A stretch of 11,208 nt of DNA from an uncultured Burkholderiales bacterium (GTDB taxonomy: Bacteria > Pseudomonadota > Gammaproteobacteria > Burkholderiales > Burkholderiaceae_C). Positions 1-6,600 of this stretch are shown here, in pieces. The notes below the pieces were generated by a model that ran no database searches, had not been told where the DNA came from, and was given only the letters and a program-made list of their open reading frames with translations. The stretch covers positions 1 to 11,208 of the forward strand of contig CAIODK010000256.1 of NCBI GenBank assembly GCA_903856995.1. The letters run 5' to 3'. How positions within the stretch are numbered: the stretch's first letter is position 1; each line of letters starts with the position of its first letter. The position numbers were made by a program, and so were the translations under genes.

Positions 1-470
1 ACATGACCGGCCTAGGTGTGATCCTGGTGTTGTTGGTCTTGTTGATCACGGGTGCCTTGGCCTCCAACGTGCTGGGTAAATGGATGGTGCGCCAATGGGA
101 CAAGTTGTTTACCAACATCCCCATCGTCAAATCCATCTACGCCAGTGTCAAAAAGGTATCGGACACCCTTTTTTCTAGCAGCGGCAATGCGTTTCGCCAA
201 GCCTTGCTGGTTCAATACCCGCACGCAGGCATGTGGACCATCGCGTTTCAAACGGGTACCCCCGTTGGTGAAGTCGCCAGCAAGTTGCAAGGTGAGTACC
301 TCAGCGTCTATGTGCCCACGACCCCTAACCCGACCAGCGGATTTTTCTTGCTGGTCAAACGCAGCGATGTGATCGAACTCGACCTGAGCGTCGATGAAGC
401 GCTGACGTATGTCATCTCCATGGGTGCTGTATCCCCTAGCGCCCAAGAAACCACCGAAAAGAGAATTTAA
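1..470 (+). CDS. DUF502 family inner-membrane protein, 5' truncated by window edge
   Basis: This is the C-terminal part of a DUF502 protein, a family of predicted inner-membrane proteins of unknown biochemical role. The visible part holds one hydrophobic helix (about residues 4-24 counted from the first Met, position 3). The family signature segments follow: IPIVKSIYASVKKV, the VQYPHAGMWTIAFQTG strand region, the VPTTPNPTSGFFLLV stretch and a closing VDEALTYVISMGA. Complete family members run to roughly 200 residues or more with an earlier membrane segment, and the frame is open to base 1, so the Met at position 3 is probably internal and the real start lies upstream. The stop is two bases before aspS, which implies co-transcription. 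DUF502 next to aspS is a common order in Burkholderiales (from memory). Family assignment is firm; function is unknown. Confidence 0.9.
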   Translation, partial: MTGLGVILVLLVLLITGALASNVLGKWMVRQWDKLFTNIPIVKSIYASVKKVSDTLFSSSGNAFRQALLVQYPHAGMWTIAFQTGTPVGEVASKLQGEYLSVYVPTTPNPTSGFFLLVKRSDVIELDLSVDEALTYVISMGAVSPSAQETTEKRI

Positions 471-472
471 AA

Positions 473-2284
473 ATGGCAATGCGCTCCCACTATTGCGGTC
501 TGGTGACCGAAACCCTCGTTGACCAAACCGTGAGCCTGTGCGGCTGGGTCAACCGTCGTCGTGACCACGGCGGCGTGATCTTTATTGACCTGCGTGACCG
601 CGAAGGCTACGTTCAGATCGTCTGTGATCCTGATCGCCCCGAGATGTTCAAAGTGGCCGAGAACGTGCGCAACGAGTTTTGTATCCAAGTCAAAGGTTTG
701 GTCCGTGCGCGTCCTGATGGCACGACCAACGAAGGCTTGAAGAGCGGCAAGATTGAAGTGCTGTGCCACGAGTTGATCGTGTTGAACGAGTCCGTCACCC
801 CTCCGTTCCAAATTGACGACGAGAACCTGTCTGAGACCACGCGCCTCACACACCGCGTGCTTGATCTGCGCCGCCCATACATGCAAAACAACCTCATGCT
901 GCGCTACCGCGTGGCCATGGAAGTGCGTAAGTTCTTGGACGAAAACGGTTTCGTTGACATCGAAACCCCCATGCTCACCAAGAGCACCCCTGAAGGCGCG
1001 CGCGATTACCTCGTGCCGAGCCGTGTGCATGACGGCCAGTTCTTTGCCCTGCCCCAGTCGCCGCAGTTGTTCAAGCAGCTGTTGATGGTGGCCGGCTATG
1101 ACCGTTACTACCAAATCACCAAGTGCTTCCGCGACGAAGACTTGCGCGCAGACCGTCAGCCTGAATTCACCCAGATCGATATCGAAACATCCTTCCTCAC
1201 CGAAGAAGAAATTCGTGACATGTTCCAGGGCATGATCAAGCACGTGTTCCAAAAAACCATCGGTGTTGACTTGGGCGAGTTCCCCGTCATGACCTACCAA
1301 GACGCCATGCACATCTACGGCTCTGACAAGCCCGACCTGCGCGTCAAACTGCAGTTCACCGAACTGACCGACGTCATGGGTGATGTGGACTTCAAAGTGT
1401 TCTCAGGCGCTGCCAACATGAAAGGCGGCCGCGTGGTCGCGCTGCGTGTGCCTAACGGTTCGGTTGAAGGCGGCGGTATCAGTCGTGGCGAGATCGACGC
1501 GTACACCGAGTTCGTCAAGATCTACGGTGCCAAGGGCTTGGCCTACATCCGCGTCAACGAGTTGGCCAAAGGCCGTGACGGCTTGCAGTCACCCATCGTC
1601 AAGAACATCCATGACGCAGCCTTGGCCGCCGTCCTCGAACGCACAGGTGCACAAGACGGCGACTTGATTTTCTTCGGTGCAGACAAAGCCAAAATCGTCA
1701 ACGACGCTATCGGTGCTCTGCGCATCAAAATCGGCCACAGCGAGTTCGGCAAGAAAAACGGTTTGTTCGAAGCACGTTGGGCCCCGATGTGGGTGGTCGA
1801 CTTCCCCATGTTCGAGTTCGACGAAGAAAACCAACGCTACACCGCCGTGCACCACCCCTTCACTGCGCCCAAAGATGGTCACGAAGATTGGATGGTCACC
1901 GCCCCCGAGAAGTGCATCTCCAAGGGATATGACATGGTCTTGAACGGCTGGGAAATGGGTGGCGGTTCGGTGCGTATCCACCGCGCTGACGTGCAGCAAA
2001 AAGTATTTGATGCCTTGAAGATCACGCCCGAAGAAGCGCAGCTCAAGTTCGGTTTCCTGCTTGACGCTTTGCAATACGGTGCGCCTCCGCACGGTGGCTT
2101 GGCATTCGGTTTGGACCGCATCGTCACCATGATGACGGGCGCTGAATCCATCCGCGACGTCATTGCCTTCCCCAAAACCCAACGTGCTCAGTGCTTGCTC
2201 ACCCAAGCCCCAAGTCCGGTGGACGAAAAGCAATTGCGCGAATTGCACATCCGATTGCGCACCTTGGATGCAGCCAAGGCTTAA
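473..2284 (+). CDS. aspS: Aspartate--tRNA ligase, probably the nondiscriminating (Asp/Asn) type
   Basis: Class II aminoacyl-tRNA synthetase of the bacterial type, 603 residues, full length for the family. It charges tRNA with aspartate in the cytoplasm. The order is: N-terminal OB-fold anticodon-binding domain (about 1-110), catalytic core with motif 1 around ETPMLTKSTPEG (164-175), the QSPQ loop at 195-198, motif 2 FRDED at 219-223 with DIE at 236-238, an inserted GAD domain (about 290-410), and motif 3 GLAFGLDRI with Arg549. In the anticodon domain the sequence reads RRRDHGG, placing His32 where E. coli has Leu, and there is Gly83 in the ARPDGT segment. These match the two Pseudomonas aeruginosa residues linked to tRNA-Asn recognition, so this enzyme probably also makes Asp-tRNA-Asn for a GatCAB amidotransferase. 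A weak GAGA Shine-Dalgarno lies 8 bases upstream of the ATG, inside the previous gene. The stop overlaps that of the convergent ABC gene. Confidence 0.98.
   Translation: MAMRSHYCGLVTETLVDQTVSLCGWVNRRRDHGGVIFIDLRDREGYVQIVCDPDRPEMFKVAENVRNEFCIQVKGLVRARPDGTTNEGLKSGKIEVLCHELIVLNESVTPPFQIDDENLSETTRLTHRVLDLRRPYMQNNLMLRYRVAMEVRKFLDENGFVDIETPMLTKSTPEGARDYLVPSRVHDGQFFALPQSPQLFKQLLMVAGYDRYYQITKCFRDEDLRADRQPEFTQIDIETSFLTEEEIRDMFQGMIKHVFQKTIGVDLGEFPVMTYQDAMHIYGSDKPDLRVKLQFTELTDVMGDVDFKVFSGAANMKGGRVVALRVPNGSVEGGGISRGEIDAYTEFVKIYGAKGLAYIRVNELAKGRDGLQSPIVKNIHDAALAAVLERTGAQDGDLIFFGADKAKIVNDAIGALRIKIGHSEFGKKNGLFEARWAPMWVVDFPMFEFDEENQRYTAVHHPFTAPKDGHEDWMVTAPEKCISKGYDMVLNGWEMGGGSVRIHRADVQQKVFDALKITPEEAQLKFGFLLDALQYGAPPHGGLAFGLDRIVTMMTGAESIRDVIAFPKTQRAQCLLTQAPSPVDEKQLRELHIRLRTLDAAKA
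2281..2284. other. Shared TTAA stop of convergent aspS and ABC ATPase genes
   Basis: The palindrome TTAA supplies the TAA stop of aspS (2282-2284) and, on the other strand, the TAA stop of the ABC-type gene (2281-2283). The two coding regions therefore overlap by four bases, and no intergenic terminator can lie between them. Confidence 0.95.
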
Positions 2285-2862
2285 TCTAAGTTCAGCACAC
2301 GTGCCAGCGGCACATCGCTAGGCGATTCATAGTCCGCCACGATCCATGCACGGCTCGTGTGCGCGGCGGCATCACTCAAAAACTCTTTGATGATGCGAAT
2401 GGATCCAAAGTCGAGCGCCGCAAACGGTTGGTCTAGCAAGGTCACCGCCGCGCCCGAGGCCAGGGCAGCCACCACCATCACCTTGCGGCGGCTACCTGCC
2501 GACAACATGTTGAGGCGCTTCTCCAAGTGCTCGACCATGTTGAGTTCTTTGGACAAGTCTTGCAGCAGCGCCTCGTTCCAAGACGGGTAGCGTCCGCGCA
2601 GCGTATCCCAACAGTCCTGCACCGTGGTGGCATCGTGTGCGGGGCCTTGCAAATCCACCCAAAACACACCGCCCTCCGGCGCAGTCACCGTGCCAGCCGT
2701 GGGCTGCACATCGCCCGCCAGCAAACGCAGCAAAGTGGTTTTTCCTTTGCCTTCGTCACCGCAAATCCAGCTCACGCCTGCGGGCCAAGAGAAGGAAAGG
2801 TTGTGGATGGGGCCGTGGGTGAGGGCTTGGGTTTGGAGTTGAGATAAAGATGGGTAAGGCAT
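2281..2862 (-). CDS. Small stand-alone ABC ATP-binding protein with altered catalytic residues
   Basis: A 193-residue protein made of a single ABC nucleotide-binding domain and no membrane segment. Motifs in order: Walker A GDEGKGKT (35-42), a Q-loop candidate Gln72, a diverged signature LSAGS (120-124) and Walker B with D-loop in TLLDQPFAALD (141-151). The residue after the Walker B Asp is Gln145 where the catalytic Glu is usual, and the switch-histidine position in IVADYE appears to be Asp177. Both changes predict slow or absent ATP hydrolysis while binding is kept. The size resembles CcmA-like heme-exporter ATPases, but no ccm genes or permease lie nearby, so transport is not supported by context. 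The start ATG at 2862 lacks a clear Shine-Dalgarno. It could be a regulatory ATP-binding protein, or the ATPase of a transporter encoded elsewhere. ABC fold is sure; role is unknown. Confidence 0.85.
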   Translation of the reverse strand: MPYPSLSQLQTQALTHGPIHNLSFSWPAGVSWICGDEGKGKTTLLRLLAGDVQPTAGTVTAPEGGVFWVDLQGPAHDATTVQDCWDTLRGRYPSWNEALLQDLSKELNMVEHLEKRLNMLSAGSRRKVMVVAALASGAAVTLLDQPFAALDFGSIRIIKEFLSDAAAHTSRAWIVADYESPSDVPLARVLNLD

Positions 2863-2955
2863 GGCGTCATCGTAGTCAATGGGTGAGGTCTCAGATTGGC
2901 ATCGATTGGAAGTTTTATTTATTAAACATCCATAGACTAGGATGACGCATCACGT
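2863..2955. promoter_or_regulatory. Divergent intergenic region, AT-rich promoter candidate
   Basis: A 93-base gap separates the divergent ABC-type and hydrolase genes and must hold both start signals unless they are driven from inside coding DNA. It has an AT-rich core (about 2911-2930) unlike its GC-rich surroundings. For the + strand there is a TTGGAA (2906-2911) and a TAGACT (2933-2938), but their spacing (21) is too long for a good sigma-70 promoter. AGGATG (2939-2944), 11 bases before the hydrolase ATG, may act as a Shine-Dalgarno. The promoter role is inferred from position and composition only. Confidence 0.3.
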
Positions 2956-3945
2956 ATGACGATCTCCCAATTTCCCCCCCATCTCTTCCCGCTGTCCCAC
3001 ACCAGTCGCCACTTGGCCTATAGCGCCGTGGGTGATGTCAACAGCGGCTGTGTGCTGCTGTGTTTACCCGGTTTGCTAGAAACCCGCGCCACGTTTGACC
3101 CGCTGTTGCAAGCGGCCGACGGACTGCGTGGGTTGCGCGTGATCAGCGTGGACCATTGCGGGCGTGGCGACTCTAGCCCGATGCCCGGCGACAAGGGCTA
3201 CACCATGCAGGTGTATTTGGATGACTTGGAGCAGTTCATTCGCCAAGAGCTGATACCCGAAGGCAAGCCGATGCCCCGTATCGAGGTGCTGGGTACCAGC
3301 ATGGGTGGCATCTTGGGGATGTATTTGGTGCATGAGGCACGCAACCACATTAGCGGTTTGTTGCTCAACGACATTGGGCTGAGCCTGCAATGGATGTCGA
3401 TTTATGGTTTGTATGACGGCATGAAAAAAGCAGGCCGCATGCCCGAGCCGCAAGAGTTGGCCGATGCACTCAATGTGCACGTGGGGGCTGTGGTGGCGGT
3501 GAGTTCACCTGCACACTTTGATTTACCGTATCGCAAGGACTGGAAGGGCATGCAGTTTGGCCAGTTGTTGAATGGCTTCAAAGGCCCTGTGCGTTTGGTG
3601 CGTGGCGGCGACTCTGGCGTGTGTTTGAGCCAGCAGGTGACCGAGCTGAAGCACGCTTTCCCAGCCGCGCAAGTGCTAGAGGTGGCGGGTGCGACGCACC
3701 CTGTGCCGTTCAACGCTTCAGTCAATCAGTTTGTGTTGCAGTCGCTCAGTTTGCCTGCTGTGCCGCAAGCCAAGCAAGCGCCCGTGCAGAAGGTCATGCT
3801 TTTTGATGTGCCCGTGGCCACGCCCAAGGCCGAGCCATTGCCCGAGCCCGTGACCGAACCCGAACCTGTGCCACCCCAAGAGGCCGAACCTCGTGGGGGT
3901 TTACTGGCTTTGCTTAAGCGGCTGCTAAGCGCCACAAAGAAGTAA
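2956..3945 (+). CDS. Alpha/beta hydrolase with Pro/Glu-rich linker and basic C-terminal helix
   Basis: A 329-residue alpha/beta-hydrolase fold protein with no signal peptide, so probably cytoplasmic or on the inner face of the membrane. The nucleophile elbow is GTSMGG with Ser115. The likely acid is Asp219 in RGGDSG, and the likely histidine is His248 in ATHPVPF. An oxyanion-hole candidate lies in LPGLLETRATF (37-47), and VDHCGRGDS (65-73) is the usual post-beta4 segment. The core ends near residue 266. Residues about 267-312 form a Pro/Glu-rich linker with repeated EP and PE units, and residues 314-329 (GGLLALLKRLLSATKK) look like a cationic amphipathic helix. That tail is not part of the hydrolase core and may anchor the enzyme to membrane or a partner. 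The substrate cannot be told from sequence. A run of seven C lies at codons 7-9. The 3' end overlaps the convergent methyltransferase gene by 32 bases. Confidence 0.9.
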   Translation: MTISQFPPHLFPLSHTSRHLAYSAVGDVNSGCVLLCLPGLLETRATFDPLLQAADGLRGLRVISVDHCGRGDSSPMPGDKGYTMQVYLDDLEQFIRQELIPEGKPMPRIEVLGTSMGGILGMYLVHEARNHISGLLLNDIGLSLQWMSIYGLYDGMKKAGRMPEPQELADALNVHVGAVVAVSSPAHFDLPYRKDWKGMQFGQLLNGFKGPVRLVRGGDSGVCLSQQVTELKHAFPAAQVLEVAGATHPVPFNASVNQFVLQSLSLPAVPQAKQAPVQKVMLFDVPVATPKAEPLPEPVTEPEPVPPQEAEPRGGLLALLKRLLSATKK

Positions 3946-5050
3946 CTTCTTTGGCGCGTGCGGCGTGCAGGGGGTCTGTTTCGTCTGTGGCTTTGCCATG
4001 ACGTGGCTTGATGTCTTGGCGTCCCAGCACTTGCAAGCCGGCTTCAGCGATCCAACCTAACAGCTCGTCGCGGCTGCGGAGCCCTAAGTGTTCGGCCAAG
4101 TCCGACAAGATGAGCCAGCCTTCGCCCTTGGGTGCAAGGTGTGCCCGCAAGCCAGCCAAGAACCCGCGCAGCATGCGGCTACCTTCGTCGTACACCGCGT
4201 GTTCGATGGGCGAGCTGGGGCGCGCAGGCACCCAAGGCGGGTTGCACACGATCAAGGGTGCGAGGCCTTCAGGGAATAAATCGGTTTGTACCAATTCCAC
4301 TTTGTCGATGCGCTGCAAACGGTGCAAGTTCTCGCGCGCGCAGTTGATGGCGCGAGGGTCTTGGTCGGTGGCAACGATGCGTTGCACGCCGCGTTTGGCC
4401 AGTAGGGCAGACAACACGCCCGTGCCCACGCCAATGTCAAAGGCCAAGCTTTTGTCGCGGATGGGGGTCGTTGCGACGAGGTCGACATACTCACCGCGCA
4501 CGGGTGAAAACACGCCGTAATGCGGGTGAATGCGGTTGTGGGGGGCATCGCCTAAGGCCGCAATTTCAATGCCTTTCTTGCGCCACTCGTGGGCACCTAC
4601 CAAGCCCAGCACTTCGCGCAGCGAGACCATGCAGGCTTCGCCCGTGGCGGGTCCCCAGGCTTCGGTGAAGGCTTCTTTTAAGTCGGGCGCGCGGCGCAAA
4701 GGGATGGTGTAGTCGCCGTCCAAAGGCACGATCACCATGGCCAAGATGCGGGCGCGTTGGCCCAAAGCCTGGCGGTGCATGTTGAACGCTTGCGCGGGGG
4801 CTATCTCGGGCTCGGGTTTTTTGCTTTTTTTAGGCTTGCGTTCGGTGCGTCGCGCCAAGGCCTGCAGTAGTAAGCGGGCGTTGTGAAAGTCACCCTGCCA
4901 CAACAAGCCCGTGCCTTCGCAGGCGAGGCGGTAGGCAGAATCAGCTGACATGGTGTCATCAGCGGCCACCATGCGTCGAGGGGCGGCAGAACCGCTTTCA
5001 GCGCGCCAAGTGGGTAAGTTTTCTAGGGATGCAGTGGGGGTTGGGATCAT
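3914..5050 (-). CDS. Class I SAM-dependent methyltransferase with NPPW motif (HemK/PrmC-like fold)
   Basis: A 378-residue protein. The C-terminal half is a Rossmann methyltransferase: SAM-binding motif I FDIGVGTGVLS (204-214), the acidic loop ATDQDPRAI (227-235) and the catalytic motif NPPW (270-273). NPP(Y/W/F) is typical of enzymes methylating planar nitrogens, such as PrmC/HemK glutamine methylases, RsmC/RlmG rRNA guanine methylases and adenine-N6 methylases. The N-terminal half (about 1-195) is unlike the short PrmC helical domain and carries a Lys-rich segment KPKKSKK (72-78). That segment is encoded by an A7 and an A6 tract (+ strand T runs at 4825-4831 and 4817-4822), so the target may be RNA or a ribosome-linked protein. 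The first 30 residues look unstructured; Met27 and Met34 are alternative starts. It begins 6 bases after the outer-membrane gene and is probably co-transcribed with it. The exact substrate is unknown. Confidence 0.87.
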   Translation of the reverse strand: MIPTPTASLENLPTWRAESGSAAPRRMVAADDTMSADSAYRLACEGTGLLWQGDFHNARLLLQALARRTERKPKKSKKPEPEIAPAQAFNMHRQALGQRARILAMVIVPLDGDYTIPLRRAPDLKEAFTEAWGPATGEACMVSLREVLGLVGAHEWRKKGIEIAALGDAPHNRIHPHYGVFSPVRGEYVDLVATTPIRDKSLAFDIGVGTGVLSALLAKRGVQRIVATDQDPRAINCARENLHRLQRIDKVELVQTDLFPEGLAPLIVCNPPWVPARPSSPIEHAVYDEGSRMLRGFLAGLRAHLAPKGEGWLILSDLAEHLGLRSRDELLGWIAEAGLQVLGRQDIKPRHGKATDETDPLHAARAKEVTSLWRLAAA

Positions 5051-5056
5051 GGGCCA

Positions 5057-5800
5057 TCATAGAGTCATGAATTCCCACACCACGCCCGCTTGCCACCGGC
5101 GGCTGGTAGGTTCGTAAGCGTTGTTCACAATGTCGGAGTCACCTAAGCCTGTGTAACGCAGATAGGGTGACAGTGCGTTTTTAGAATCCAGCTGTATGTT
5201 CAGCTTGCTTTGCAAGTAAGCACCTTTTCTTTGGGTGTTGACCACGTCTTGGCTGGGGGGCGTTGTGTTGGCTTGCGACAGTTTGGAGGTGTGTCGTCCG
5301 TAGACCAAGACGCCGGCTTCCACCTCCCAAAAGTTACCCACCCAACGCACGGGTAGCCACAGCGGAGTCGCGCTTCGTTCGTAGCCACCGCTGCCAGTGG
5401 AGCTGGAGCCACGTAAGTCGTTCCACAAGGTGTGAATGCCAATGCCCGCAAACAAGCCGCGTTGGTTGGGGGTGTTGGCCCACACAGGCATCAAGCCGCG
5501 CCAACGGGTTTCAATGTTGTGAACGCCGCTCATGCTGCCTGTGCTGGTGCTGGTGTAACGCTGTTGGCCCAAGAGCACATCGCCTTCTAGATGCAGTTGC
5601 GGCATGGGTGCAAAGTTGTACGCGCGCGCATGAAACCCGACCTCGGGGCCTTGCAGCTGCATCAGACCCGGCTCTTTGTATTGGTTGAGTCCAGCGCTGA
5701 TACCCCACTGAACCAAGGGTGGGGGCGCGACTTGCGCCTGCACGGCATACGACAGGGTGACTAAGAAAGACAAGACATAAGGTGAGATTTTTTGATGCAT
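5057..5800 (-). CDS. Predicted outer-membrane beta-barrel or surface protein with signal peptide
   Basis: A 247-residue secreted protein that I do not recognise as a named family. The N-terminus has a basic start, a hydrophobic core (about 7-19) and a VQA cleavage site after residue 22, which fits Sec signal peptidase I. The mature part shows alternating polar and aromatic or hydrophobic segments, such as EVGFHARAYNF, QLHLEGDVLLGQQ, FWEVEAGVLVYGR, AYLQSKLNIQLD, LSPYLRYTGLG and WQAGVVWEF, with Gly/Ser-rich or polar loops between. This is as expected of a small outer-membrane barrel of about 10 strands. The last strand reads VVWEF, an ideal BAM-type ending, but three residues (MTL) follow the terminal Phe. 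No Shine-Dalgarno precedes the ATG; a TGCTAAAAA element ends six bases upstream. It may be the first gene of a two-gene unit with the methyltransferase. The barrel call is from pattern, not homology. Confidence 0.72.
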   Translation of the reverse strand: MHQKISPYVLSFLVTLSYAVQAQVAPPPLVQWGISAGLNQYKEPGLMQLQGPEVGFHARAYNFAPMPQLHLEGDVLLGQQRYTSTSTGSMSGVHNIETRWRGLMPVWANTPNQRGLFAGIGIHTLWNDLRGSSSTGSGGYERSATPLWLPVRWVGNFWEVEAGVLVYGRHTSKLSQANTTPPSQDVVNTQRKGAYLQSKLNIQLDSKNALSPYLRYTGLGDSDIVNNAYEPTSRRWQAGVVWEFMTL

Positions 5801-5862
5801 GTCGTGTTTTTAGCAGAGTTTGGAGCCTCTCGACCCAGCTGAGGCACACTTAGGCTCAGAAG
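5801..5862. promoter_or_regulatory. 62-base divergent promoter region with short inverted repeats
   Basis: This gap separates the divergent outer-membrane-protein and EEP genes. On the - strand an extended -10 candidate TGCTAAAAA (+ strand 5807-5815) lies six bases from the ATG of the outer-membrane gene. Short complementary arms occur: GAGCCT (5823-5828) with AGGCTC (5852-5857), and GCCTC (5825-5829) with GAGGC (5841-5845). They overlap and would be competing hairpins or an operator. For the + strand gene only a weak AGAAG precedes the ATG, with no convincing -35/-10 pair. Promoter content is inferred from the divergent layout. Confidence 0.35.
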
Positions 5863-6600
5863 ATGAAAACATTCAAAATTGCCACTTACAACATTCACAA
5901 AGGCGTGCAAGGCTTGGGGCCTGCGCGTCGCTTAGAGATTCACAACCTCGGTCATGCCGTGGAGCAGTTTGATGCCGACATTGTTTGCTTGCAAGAGGTG
6001 CATGCGTTCAACCGTTTGCAAGCGAACCGTTTCAAGCATTGGCCACAGTTGGGGCAAGCCGACTTCCTCGCACCTGAGGGCTATACGCCGGTGTACCGCA
6101 CCAACGCGATCACCAAACACGGCGAGCATGGCAACGCCTTGCTCAGCCGTTGGCCGGTGTTGGAGCAGCGACACGAAGACATGTCTGACCACCGCCTCGA
6201 GCAACGCGGTTTGTTGCATGTAACCCTAGACATGCAAGAGCGCAACGTGCATGTGATCGTCGTTCACTTAGGCCTGTTGCCTGGCAGTCGCTTGCGACAA
6301 ACCCAGCAGTTGCATGACTTCATTGCGCGTGAAGTGCCGTTAGATGCCCCTTTGCTGGTGGCGGGTGACTTCAACGATTGGGGCCACGCCGTGTCGCGCA
6401 TGATGGCCACGGTGGGCTTGCACACCAATGTGGGCAAGCAGTACCCCACCTACCCCTCCCGGTTGCCGTTGGTGCAGCTCGACCACGTCTATGCGCGTGG
6501 CGTGCATCGGGTGAGCACGCATGTGCCCCGCGGCCCCATCTGGGGGCGCATGTCTGACCACGCACCCTTGCTGGTCGAATTTGCTTGGGACTCGCCATGA
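5863..6600 (+). CDS. Endonuclease/exonuclease/phosphatase (EEP) family protein, YbhP-like
   Basis: A 245-residue metal-dependent phosphoesterase of the EEP (DNase I/exonuclease III/sphingomyelinase) fold. All core motifs are present: TYNIHKG with Asn10, LQEV with metal-ligand Glu45, HGEHGNALLSR (86-96), the VVHLGL strand with His135, GDFND with Asp169 and Asn171, LDHVYA with Asp207/His208, and SDHAPL with catalytic Asp232/His233. There is no signal peptide. The stop overlaps the start of the cardiolipin synthase gene (ATGA), so the two are translationally coupled. E. coli has the same pair as ybhP-clsB, which suggests a role in phospholipid headgroup or phosphodiester chemistry rather than DNA repair. 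The substrate is not known from sequence; a nuclease role remains possible. The family call is firm. Confidence 0.93.
   Translation: MKTFKIATYNIHKGVQGLGPARRLEIHNLGHAVEQFDADIVCLQEVHAFNRLQANRFKHWPQLGQADFLAPEGYTPVYRTNAITKHGEHGNALLSRWPVLEQRHEDMSDHRLEQRGLLHVTLDMQERNVHVIVVHLGLLPGSRLRQTQQLHDFIAREVPLDAPLLVAGDFNDWGHAVSRMMATVGLHTNVGKQYPTYPSRLPLVQLDHVYARGVHRVSTHVPRGPIWGRMSDHAPLLVEFAWDSP
6597..6600 (+). other. ATGA start/stop overlap between EEP and clsB
   Basis: The clsB ATG (6597-6599) overlaps the EEP gene stop TGA (6598-6600). TGGGA at 6586-6590, six bases before the ATG, can serve as Shine-Dalgarno. This favours the ATG at 6597 over an in-frame TTG at 6585 and implies translational coupling. Confidence 0.85.

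Noticed and set aside
3..5. ATG as the start of the DUF502 gene
   Set aside because: The visible protein lacks the N-terminal membrane segment and length of the family; the gene begins outside the window.
467..1312. Long 281-codon open frame antisense to aspS
   Set aside because: It lies wholly against a clear housekeeping gene, its translation is rich in His, Val and Gln with no domain, and it is a codon-bias shadow.
1589..2248. 219-codon open frame antisense to the 3' half of aspS
   Set aside because: Same shadow effect as above; no recognisable motif or ribosome-binding site.
3780..3900. Repetitive GCCCGAGCCC-like DNA in the hydrolase tail as a repeat element
   Set aside because: It is explained by the Pro/Glu-rich protein linker; no precise DNA unit repeats at fixed spacing.
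6585..6596. TTG start giving clsB four extra residues
   Set aside because: The ATG at 6597 has an ATGA overlap and TGGGA six bases upstream; TTG is a weaker start and would lie on that ribosome-binding site.
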